Below are positions 28,701 to 40,700 of a stretch of DNA of 64,000 bases, piece after piece. The position numbers and the translations under genes were made by a program. Every line of letters starts with the position of its first letter. Position 1 is the first letter of the stretch. Origin of the DNA: Turbatrix aceti (taxonomy: Eukaryota; Nematoda; Chromadorea; Rhabditida; Panagrolaimidae); assembly GCA_963969345.1 (NCBI GenBank), contig OZ017770.1:71246-135245 (forward strand). The letters run 5' to 3'. The notes below the pieces were generated by a model. The model saw nothing but the letters and a program-made list of their open reading frames with translations, was not told where the DNA came from and searched no databases.

Positions 28701-31700
28701 TGGGTTTTGGGCGAGTTAGCTGAATGACCCGACCCGAAACCCGAATTTTTTTTTCATAAAATCGGTAAATTTATTTAATTGTACTTATATTTTTGCATTG
28801 TGGAGGCTAATATAACAAATATTGCGTCTTCAGAAGCAAATTTTTGACATGTTTAACGATTTTTTTCAACTTTTTTTCTCATTTTGACTTTTATTGTCGG
28901 GTTCTCAAACCCGAAATTTGGAAAACCCGACCCGAACTCGAAACCGAACCCGAAATTTTCGGATAACACGACTCGAACCCGAACCCAAACCCAAAAATGG
29001 CTTTTTGCGCGCGTTTTTTCGAGTGCGCACCATAAAAGCCTATGGATGACAATTTTTAGGGTACCTTGCAAATTTTGTTTTATACATTATTTGAGGCGTC
29101 AGAACAAGCGGAAAAAGATAGACTATGCCAATGTATTCACGTCTGAAAACCCAACCTGTGGTGGCCAACAAACACAACAATTAAGCCTAAAATTGGCACT
29201 TACCGTAACGATAAAAAAATCTGAATACCACTTCGTGTTCCCCGCCCTCAAAACCCCCATAAAAATTTTTTAGCTTCTTTTTCGGACAAATGTGGCACGC
29301 GGCATCAATTTTTATCAAAATCCTTTCAGAAGCCAAATCTACAGAACCCAAAACTACAGTTATTTTTTTTTAAATCTGTGTATCGCAGTTCTAGACCTTC
29401 TTAGGGGGAGGGAACAATTCTGGCTTAAAATATTTGAAAATTATCTAAAAGCCCAAAAGCACAGCATGTGCTTTCACTTTATTTTTGGACAATAGACGCT
29501 TGAAAACGCATGCGCGCTCATAGGGTGTTGACTTTGATAGCCTCTTGAGCAATCAGTTTTGAACTTTTGATTACGATATTTTCAATGTTGATCAGGTACA
29601 TCTTGAATTTTGCAACGAATCATAATTCACAAAAAATATTAATTTTGAGCGATGTTACAATTTTTTTTAGTTAAAGTTGGCAAAAATGCATATCACAAAA
29701 ACCTGAAGACTTATGAAAAATCCCTTTGGCTAAAAGTTGCGTCTGATGGGTATCTACACGTATGCCAAAGCACAAATGTCGTACTCAATAGGGAAAGGAG
29801 CCTATAGCTGATAACGATTTTCTTTGAAACACTTGTAATACTGTTCAAAATTAATATTTTTTCGCAGTTATGTATGGCTCGTTGAAATATTTGACGTACA
29901 ATCGATTTACTAAAAAAATATCTGGATAACAGTATCAAAACTGATCTTCTTATCAAGCTGTTAAAATTATTACACTACGCGCATGCACTGGCGAGTTCAA
30001 ACTCTGAACATCGTAAAAGCCGTGCGGGCAACCAGGTGGCTGCGCTTTTTCAATGGTAAAAAATGGTTATCAGCTATAGGCTCCTTTCCCTATTGAATAC
30101 GACATTTGTGCTTTGGCATACGTGTAGATACCCATCAGACGCAACTTTTGGTCAAAGGGATTTTTCATAAGTCTTCAGGTTTTTGTGATATGCATTTTAG
30201 CCAACTTTTACTAAAAAAAATTGTAACATCGCTCAAAATTAATATTTTTTGTGAATTATGGTTCGTTGCAAAATTCAATATGTATCAATAGTGGAAATAT
30301 CGTAATAAAAAGTTCGAAACTGATTAATCAAGAGGCTATCAAAGTCAACACACTATGAGCTGCGCATGCGATCTCTAGCCCCTACTGACCAAAAAGCACA
30401 TGCTGTGCAAAAGTGAGACACGTTTTATGCAACGACCTAATAATTAACATTAAATCGTACCATAATAAAACACTAGCTGCGTCAACCGTCTTGACAGTCG
30501 CTCACTTTTTTATAGCCACTAAAACTTCAATTTTGTGCTACATTTTGCTTGTAACACTCTGGAATGGTTTTTAAATAATGTACGGGTCTGCGATTAGACA
30601 TATCGTAGCCGCTAGTATCTATACAAAGCATCAACACATTCACACATTTATTACTCTATCTCACCATATAGGGGGATATTCGTAGCGGATGTTGATTGCG
30701 TTACGTCGCATAACTCTTGACTAGGGACGGGTAAGAAACATCAAAACGAGGAAAACCCTTATTGTAATAATTTGGGAAGGTTTTGACGATACTAACTAAA
30801 GTTTTCTAAAGAAATGTCCGGAAATGCCTGTAGAAATTGTACCATACATTTCTTAAATAGTAATATACAACTTCCCACGCTAATATCACACAGTTAATAA
30901 ATGAAATTCGAAAACTCAATTGTATTTAAAACATAGAAATTGGAATCGAACAATTCTCAAAATTATGAGGGACAAACTTATTTATAAACACAAAACATTT
31001 TAAGCATTGGAAAAAGATTTACTAACTACCGCAACAAAAATACGTCCAACTACATATAATGGAACCCCGGTTGTAGTGCGTGGTCCTGACGGCCAATTGT
31101 TGCCCACTGACAGCAGCGGTAACATTGTCAACCCTGAAACTGGTCTTCCTATTCCAACTGATGCCGCTGGCCAATACGTCGGCCCCGATGGGTCACCGTT
31201 GCCTACAGAATCTGACGGTACTGTTCTGCTTATTCAAACAACAGATATTCCTGCAAGCACGCTACCGACTGACGACACCGGCAAGATCGTCTATCCGATC
31301 ATTGGATCTGACGGTCAAACGCTTGCTACGGATTCCACGGGCGCCCACGTCGACAAGGACGGCGAACCAGTTCAGACTGATGATGCTGGCAGACCAATTG
31401 GACCCGATGGACAACCATTGCCAACAGACAGCGCCGGCAGATATATCTACCCCGAACCAGCGACTTCTAAGCCTCGACCAACGACCGATGGAGGTGCCCC
31501 AGTTGAAGTGCGTGGTCCTGACGGCCAGTTGTTGCCCACTGACAGCAGCGGTAACATTGTCAACCCTGAAACTGGTCTTCCTATTCCAACTGATGCCGCT
31601 GGCCAATACGTCGGCCCCGATGGGTCACCGTTGCCTACAGAATCTGATGGTACTGTTCTGCTTATTCAAACAACAGATATTCCTGCAAGCACGCTACCGA

Positions 31701-34700
31701 CTGACGACACCGGCAAGATCGTCTATCCGATCATTGGATCTGACGGTCAAACGCTTGCTACGGATTCCACGGGCGCCCACGTCGACAAGGACGGCGAACC
31801 AGTTCAGACTGATGATGCTGGCAGACCAATCGGACCCGATGGACAACCATTGCCAACAGACAGCGCCGGCAGATACATCTACCCCGAACCAGCGACTTCT
31901 AAGCCTCGACCAACGACCGATGGAGGTGCCCCAGTTGAAGTGCGTGGTCCTGACGGCCAATTGTTGCCCACTGACAGCAGCGGTAACATTGTCAACCCTG
32001 AAACTGGTCTTCCTATTCCAACTGATGCCGCTGGCCAATACGTCGGCCCCGATGGGTCACCGTTGCCTACAGAATCTGACGGTACTGTTCTGCTTATTCA
32101 AACAACAGATATTCCTGCAAGCACGCTACCGACTGACGACACCGGCAAGATCGTCTATCCGATCATTGGATCTGACGGTCAAACGCTTGCTACGGATTCC
32201 ACGGGCGCCCACGTCGACAAGGACGGCGAACCAGTTCAGACTGATGATGCTGGCAGACCAATCGGACCCGATGGACAACCATTGCCAACAGACAGCGCCG
32301 GCAGATACATCTACCCCGAACCAGCGACTTCTAAGCCTCGACCAACGACCGATGGAGGTGCCCCAGTTGAAGTGCGTGGTCCTGACGGCCAATTGTTGCC
32401 CACTGACAGCAGCGGTAACATTGTCAACCCTGAAACTGGTCTTCCTATTCCAACTGATGCCGCTGGCCAATACGTCGGCCCCGATGGGTCACCGTTGCCT
32501 ACAGAATCTGACGGTACTGTTCTGCTTATTCAAACAACAGATATTCCTGCAAGCACGCTACCGACTGACGACACCGGCAAGATCGTCTATCCGATCATTG
32601 GATCTGACGGTCAAACGCTTGCTACGGATTCCACGGGCGCCCACGTCGACAAGGACGGCGAACCAGTTCAGACTGATGATGCTGGCAGACCAATTGGACC
32701 CGATGGACAACCATTGCCAACAGACAGCGCCGGCAGATATATCTACCCCGAACCAGCGACTTCTAAGCCTCGACCAACGACCGATGGAGGTGCCCCAGTT
32801 GAAGTGCGTGGTCCTGACGGCCAATTGTTGCCCACTGACAGCAGCGGTAACATTGTCAACCCTGAAACTGGTCTTCCTATTCCAACTGATGTCGCTGGCC
32901 AATACGTCGGCCCCGATGGGTCACCGTTGCCTACAGAATCTGATGGTACTGTTCTGCTTATTCAAACAACAGATATTCCTGCAAGCACGCTACCGACTGA
33001 CGACACCGGCAAGATCGTCTATCCGATCATTGGATCTGACGGTCAAACGCTTGCTACGGATTCCACGGGCGCCCACGTCGACAAGGACGGCGAACCAGTT
33101 CAGACTGATGATGCTGGCAGACCAATCGGACCCGATGGACAACCATTGCCAACAGACAGCGCCGGCAGATACATCTACCCCGAACCAGCGACTTCTAAGC
33201 CTCGACCAACGACCGATGGAGGTGCCCCAGTTGAAGTGCGTGGTCCTGACGGCCAATTGTTGCCCACTGACAGCAGCGGTAACATTGTCAATCCTCAAAC
33301 TGGTGAACACATTCCCGTCAACGCCGAAGGACAATTTGCTTCTCCAGATGGTTCGCCATTGCCTACGGACGCAGATGGTGTCGTTTTACTGGTTAGAGCC
33401 ACCGATCTTCCTGATCATACTTTGCCTACGGACAAATCCGGAAAAACTGTTTTACCTGTTATTGGTTCTGACGGTCAGCCGCTAGCTACGGATTCCACGG
33501 GCACCCACGTCGACAAGGACGGCGAACCAGTTCAGACTGATGATGCTGGCAGACCAATCGGACCCGATGGACAACCATTGCCAACAGACAGCGCGGGCAG
33601 ATATATCTACCCCGAACCGGCGACTTCTAAGCCTCGACCAACGACCGATGGAGGTGCCCCAGTTGAAGTGCGTGGTCCTGACGGCCAATTGTTGCCCACT
33701 GACAGCAGCGGTAACATTGTCAACCCTGAAACTGGTCTTCCTATTCCAACTGATGCCGCTGGCCAATACGTCGGCCCCGATGGGTCACCGTTGCCTACAG
33801 AATCTGACGGTACTGTTCTGCTTATTCAAACAACAGATATTCCTGCAAGCACGCTACCGACTGACGACACCGGCAAGATCGTCTATCCGATCATTGGATC
33901 TGACGGTCAAACGCTTGCTACGGATTCCACGGGCGCCCACGTCGACAAGGACGGCGAACCAGTTCAGACTGATGATGCTGGCAGACCAATTGGACCCGAT
34001 GGACAACCATTGCCAACAGACAGCGCCGGCAGATATATCTACCCCGAACCAGCGACTTCTAAGCCTCGACCAACGACCGATGGAGGTGCCCCAGTTGAAG
34101 TGCGTGGTCCTGACGGCCAGTTGTTGCCCACTGACAGCAGCGGTAACATTGTCAACCCTGAAACTGGTCTTCCTATTCCAACTGATGCCGCTGGCCAATA
34201 CGTCGGCCCCGATGGGTCACCGTTGCCTACAGAATCTGATGGTACTGTTCTGCTTATTCAAACAACAGATATTCCTGCAAGCACGCTACCGACTGACGAC
34301 ACCGGCAAGATCGTCTATCCGATCATTGGATCTGACGGTCAAACGCTTGCTACGGATTCCACGGGCGCCCACGTCGACAAGGACGGCGAACCAGTTCAGA
34401 CTGATGATGCTGGCAGACCAATTGGACCCGATGGACAACCATTGCCAACAGACAGCGCCGGCAGATATATCTACCCCGAACCAGCGACTTCTAAGCCTCG
34501 ACCAACGACCGATGGAGGTGCCCCAGTTGAAGTGCGTGGTCCTGACGGCCAATTGTTGCCCACTGACAGCAGCGGTAACATTGTCAACCCTGAAACTGGT
34601 CTTCCTATTCCAACTGATGTCGCTGGCCAATACGTCGGCCCCGATGGGTCACCGTTGCCTACAGAATCTGATGGTACTGTTCTGCTTATTCAAACAACAG

Positions 34701-37700
34701 ATATTCCTGCAAGCACGCTACCGACTGACGACACCGGCAAGATCGTCTATCCGATCATTGGATCTGACGGTCAAACGCTTGCTACGGATTCCACGGGCGC
34801 CCACGTCGACAAGGACGGCGAACCAGTTCAGACTGATGATGCTGGCAGACCAATCGGACCCGATGGACAACCATTGCCAACAGACAGCGCCGGCAGATAC
34901 ATCTACCCCGAACCAGCGACTTCTAAGCCTCGACCAACGACCGATGGAGGTGCCCCAGTTGAAGTGCGTGGTCCTGACGGCCAATTGTTGCCCACTGACA
35001 GCAGCGGTAACATTGTCAATCCTCAAACTGGTGAACACATTCCCGTCAACGCCGAAGGACAATTTGCTTCTCCAGATGGTTCGCCATTGCCTACGGACGC
35101 AGATGGTGTCGTTTTACTGGTTAGAGCCACCGATCTTCCTGATCATACTTTGCCTACGGACAAATCCGGAAAAACTGTTTTACCTGTTATTGGTTCTGAC
35201 GGTCAGCCGCTAGCTACGGATTCCACGGGCACCCACGTCGACAAGGACGGCGAACCAGTTCAGACTGATGATGCTGGCAGACCAATCGGACCCGATGGAC
35301 AACCATTGCCAACAGACAGCGCGGGCAGATATATCTACCCCGAACCGGCGACTTCTAAGCCTCGACCAACGACCGATGGAGGTGCCCCAGTTGAAGTGCG
35401 TGGTCCTGACGGCCAATTGTTGCCCACTGACAGCAGCGGTAACATTGTCAACCCTGAAACTGGTCTTCCTATTCCAACTGATGCCGCTGGCCAATACGTC
35501 GGCCCCGATGGGTCACCGTTGCCTACAGAATCTGACGGTACTGTTCTGCTTATTCAAACAACAGATATTCCTGCAAGCACGCTACCGACTGACGACACCG
35601 GCAAGATCGTCTATCCGATCATTGGATCTGACGGTCAAACGCTTGCTACGGATTCCACGGGCGCCCACGTCGACAAGGACGGCGAACCAGTTCAGACTGA
35701 TGATGCTGGCAGACCAATTGGACCCGATGGACAACCATTGCCAACAGACAGCGCCGGCAGATATATCTACCCCGAACCAGCGACTTCTAAGCCTCGACCA
35801 ACGACCGATGGAGGTGCCCCAGTTGAAGTGCGTGGTCCTGACGGCCAGTTGTTGCCCACTGACAGCAGCGGTAACATTGTCAACCCTGAAACTGGTCTTC
35901 CTATTCCAACTGATGCCGCTGGCCAATACGTCGGCCCCGATGGGTCACCGTTGCCTACAGAATCTGATGGTACTGTTCTGCTTATTCAAACAACAGATAT
36001 TCCTGCAAGCACGCTACCGACTGACGACACCGGCAAGATCGTCTATCCGATCATTGGATCTGACGGTCAAACGCTTGCTACGGATTCCACGGGCGCCCAC
36101 GTCGACAAGGACGGCGAACCAGTTCAGACTGATGATGCTGGCAGACCAATCGGACCCGATGGACAACCATTGCCAACAGACAGCGCCGGCAGATACATCT
36201 ACCCCGAACCAGCGACTTCTAAGCTTCGACCAACGACCGATGGAGGTGCCCCAGTTGAAGTGCGTGGTCCTGACGGCCAATTGTTGCCCACTGACAGCAG
36301 CGGTAACATTGTCAACCCTGAAACTGGTGAACACATTCCCGTCAACGCCGAAGGACAATTTGCTTCTCCAGATGGTTCGCCATTGCCTACGGACGCAGAT
36401 GGTGTCGTTTTACTGGTTAGAGCCACCGATCTTCCTGATCATACTTTGCCTACGGACAAATCCGGAAAAACTGTTTTACCTGTTATTGGTTCTGACGGTC
36501 AGCCGCTAGCTACGGATTCCACGGGCACCCACGTCGACAAGGACGGCGAACCAGTTCAGACTGATGATGCTGGCAGACCAATTGGACCCGATGGACAACC
36601 ATTGCCAACAGACAGCGCCGGCAGATATATCTACCCCGAACCAGCGACTTCTAAGCCTCGACCAACGACCGATGGAGGTGCCCCAGTTGAAGTGCGTGGT
36701 CCTGACGGCCAATTGTTGCCCACTGACAGCAGCGGTAACATTGTCAACCCTGAAACTGGTCTTCCTATTCCAACTGATGCCGCTGGCCAATACGTCGGCC
36801 CCGATGGGTCACCGTTGCCTACAGAATCTGATGGTACTGTTCTGCTTATTCAAACAACAGATATTCCTGCAAGCACGCTACCGACTGACGACACCGGCAA
36901 GATCGTCTATCCGATCATTGGATCTGACGGTCAAACGCTTGCTACGGATTCCACGGGCGCCCACGTCGACAAGGACGGCGAACCAGTTCAGACTGATGAT
37001 GCTGGCAGACCAATCGGACCCGATGGACAACCATTGCCAACAGACAGCGCCGGCAGATACATCTACCCCGAACCAGCGACTTCTCAGCCTCGACCAACGA
37101 CCGATGGAGGTGCCCCAGTTGAAGTGCGTGGTCCTGACGGCCAATTGTTGCCCACTGACAGCAGCGGTAACATTGTCAATCCTCAAACTGGTGAACACAT
37201 TCCCGTCAACGCCGAAGGACAATTTGCTTCTCCAGATGGTTCGCCATTGCCTACGGACGCAGATGGTGTCGTTTTACTGGTTAGAGCCACCGATCTTCCT
37301 GATCATACTTTGCCTACGGACAAATCCGGAAAAACTGTTTTACCTGTTATTGGTTCTGACGGTCAGCCGCTAGCTACGGATTCCACGGGCACCCACGTCG
37401 ACAAGGACGGCGAACCAGTTCAGACTGATGATGCTGGCAGACCAATTGGACCCGATGGACAACCATTGCCAACAGACAGCGCCGGCAGATATATCTACCC
37501 CGAACCAGCGACTTCTAAGCCTCGACCAACGACCGATGGAGGTGCCCCAGTTGAAGTGCGTGGTCCTGACGGCCAATTGTTGCCCACTGACAGCAGCGGT
37601 AACATTGTCAACCCTGAAACTGGTCTTCCTATTCCAACTGATGCCGCTGGCCAATACGTCGGCCTCGATGGGTCACCGTTGCCTACAGAATCTGATGGTA

Positions 37701-40700
37701 CTGTTCTGCTTATTCAAACAACAGATATTCCTGCAAGCACGCTACCGACTGACGACACCGGCAAGATCGTCTATCCGATCATTGGATCTGACGGTCAAAC
37801 GCTTGCTACGGATTCCACGGGCGTCCACGTCGACAAGGACGGCGAACCAGTTCAGACTGATGATGCTGGCAGACCAATCGGACCCGATGGACAACCATTG
37901 CCAACAGACAGCGCCGGCAGATACATCTACCCCGAACCAGCGACTTCTAAGCCTCGACCAACGACCGATGGAGGTGCCCCAGTTGAAGTGCGTGGTCCTG
38001 ACGGCCAATTGTTGCCCACTGACAGCAGCGGTAACATTGTCAATCCTCAAACTGGTGAACACATTCCCGTCAACGCCGAAGGACAATTTGCTTCTCCAGA
38101 TGGTTCGCCATTGCCTACGGACGCAGATGGTGTCGTTTTACTGGTTAGAGCCACCGATCTTCCTGATCATACTTTGCCTACGGACAAATCCGGAAAAACT
38201 GTTTTACCTGTTATTGGTTCTGACGGTCAGCCGCTAGCTACGGATTCCACGGGCACCCACGTCGACAAGGACGGCGAACCAGTTCAGACTGATGATGCTG
38301 GCAGACCAATTGGACCCGATGGACAACCATTGCCAACAGACAGCGCCGGCAGATATATCTACCCCGAACCAGCGACTTCTAAGCCTCGACCAACGACCGA
38401 TGGAGGTGCCCCAGTTGAAGTGCGTGGTCCTGACGGCCAATTGTTGCCCACTGACAGCAGCGGTAACATTGTCAACCCTGAAACTGGTCTTCCTATTCCA
38501 ACTGATGCCGCTGGCCAATACGTCGGCCCCGATGGGTCACCGTTGCCTACAGAATCTGACGGTACTGTTCTGCTTATTCAAACAACAGATATTCCTGCAA
38601 GCACGCTACCGACTGACGACACCGGCAAGATCGTCTATCCGATCATTGGTTCTGACGGTCAAACGCTTGCTACGGATTCCACGGGCGCCCACGTCGACAA
38701 GGACGGCGAACCAGTTCAGACTGATGATGCTGGCAGACCAATTGGACCCGATGGACAACCATTGCCAACAGACAGCGCCGGCAGATATATCTACCCCGAA
38801 CCAGCGACTTCTAAGCCTCGACCAACGACCGATGGAGGTGCCCCAGTTGAAGTGCGTGGTCCTGACGGCCAATTGTTGCCCACTGACAGCAGCGGTAACA
38901 TTGTCAACCCTGAAACTGGTCTTCCTATTCCAACTGATGCCGCTGGCCAATACGTCGGCCCCGATGGGTCACCGTTGCCTACAGAATCTGACGGTACTGT
39001 TCTGCTTATTCAAACAACAGATATTCCTGCAAGCACGCTACCGACTGACGACACCGGCAAGATCGTCTATCCGATCATTGGATCTGACGGTCAAACGCTT
39101 GCTACGGATTCCACGGGCGCCCACGTCGACAAGGACGGCGGACCAGTTCAGACTGATGATGCTGGCAGACCAATTGGACCCGATGGACAACCATTGCCAA
39201 CAGACAGCGCCGGCAGATATATCTACCCCGAACCAGCGACTTCTAAGCCTCGACCAACGACCGATGGAGGTGCCCCAGTTGAAGTGCGTGGTCCTGACGG
39301 CCAATTGTTGCCCACTGACAGCAGCGGTAACATTGTCAACCCTGAAACTGGTCTTCCTATTCCAACTGATGTCGCTGGCCAATACGTCGGCCCCGATGGG
39401 TCACCGTTGCCTACAGAATCTGACGGTACTGTTCTGCTTATTCAAACAACAGATATTCCTGCAAGCACGCTACCGACTGACGACACCGGCAAGATCGTCT
39501 ATCCGATCATTGGATCTGACGGTCAAACGCTTGCTACGGATTCCACGGGCGCCCACGTCGACAAGGACGGCGAACCAGTTCAGACTGATGATGCTGGCAG
39601 ACCAATCGGACCCGATGGACAACCATTGCCAACAGACAGCGCCGGCAGATACATCTACCCCGAACCAGCGACTTCTAAGCCTCGACCAACGACCGATGGA
39701 GGTGCCCCAGTTGAAGTGCGTGGTCCTGACGGCCAATTGTTGCCCACTGACAGCAGCGGTAACATTGTCAATCCTCAAACTGGTGAACACATTCCCGTCA
39801 ACGCCGAAGGACAATTTGCTTCTCCAGATGGTTCGCCATTGCCTACGGACGCAGATGGTGTCGTTTTACTGGTTAGAGCCACCGATCTTCCTGATCATAC
39901 TTTGCCTACGGACAAATCCGGAAAAACTGTTTTACCTGTTATTGGTTCTGACGGTCAGCCGCTAGCTACGGATTCCACGGGCACCCACGTCGACAAGGAC
40001 GGCGAACCAGTTCAGACTGATGATGCTGGCAGACCAATCGGACCCGATGGACAACCATTGCCAACAGACAGCGCGGGCAGATATATCTACCCCGAACCGG
40101 CGACTTCTAAGCCTCGACCAACGACCGATGGAGGTGCCCCAGTTGAAGTGCGGGGTCCTGACGGCCAATTGTTGCCCACTGACAGCAGCGGTAACATTGT
40201 CAACCCTCAAACTGGTGAACACATTCCCGTCAACGCAGAAGGACAATTCGTTTCTCCAGATGGTTCGCCATTGCCTACGGACGCAGATGGTGTCGTTTTG
40301 CTGGTTGATGCTTCTGATTTACTTGATCGCGCTCTTCCAACCGATGCAATTGGAAAAGTGTCGTCACCTATTATTGATTCTGAAGATCAACTTCTCGCCA
40401 CTGATTCATCTGGTTTTTATGTCGACAAAAACAACAGTCGCATTCCAATAGATGAAAATGGTGTTCCGTTTGACCTTTCTGGGTCGCCTTTGCCAACGGA
40501 TTCTTTGGGTCGGTACATTTTTTCGGAACCTGAAACTCTTTCCTTAACTCCCATTGGTGTTGTTTTTCCGAATGGCAGCTTATTGCCTACCGATTCTTCT
40601 GGTAATTTTGTTCATCCTGTTACCGGTAATGTTTTGCCTACGGATGAATCTGGTAGCCTCGTCGATTCTAATGGTCTACCTTTACCTATTAATACATCCG

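Larger units (their letters stand above)
28024..31004 (+). other. dig-1 intron 22, 3 kb, repeat-filled
   Basis: The donor T|GTAAGA at 28024 and the acceptor TTTTAAG ending at 31004 join in phase (T + CA gives Ser), linking VWA domain 2 to array 2. This is by far the longest intron without an LTR element. It contains a short perfect hairpin (about 28187-28219), a CCCGAA/GGCCCG-rich block, a dispersed repeat copy and a large inverted repeat, listed separately. 30411-31004 is AT-rich and shows nothing further. Confidence 0.7.

Noticed and set aside
28534..28719. Frame rich in Arg, Pro and Glu within the CCCGAA block
   Set aside because: A by-product of the iterated words. No start context, no conservation argument, and it lies within an intron.
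14462..40246. Periodic 94-114 codon minus-strand frames every 432 bp
   Set aside because: Same cause: one antisense open stretch per repeat unit, reproduced by the tandem array. There are no splice or promoter signals.
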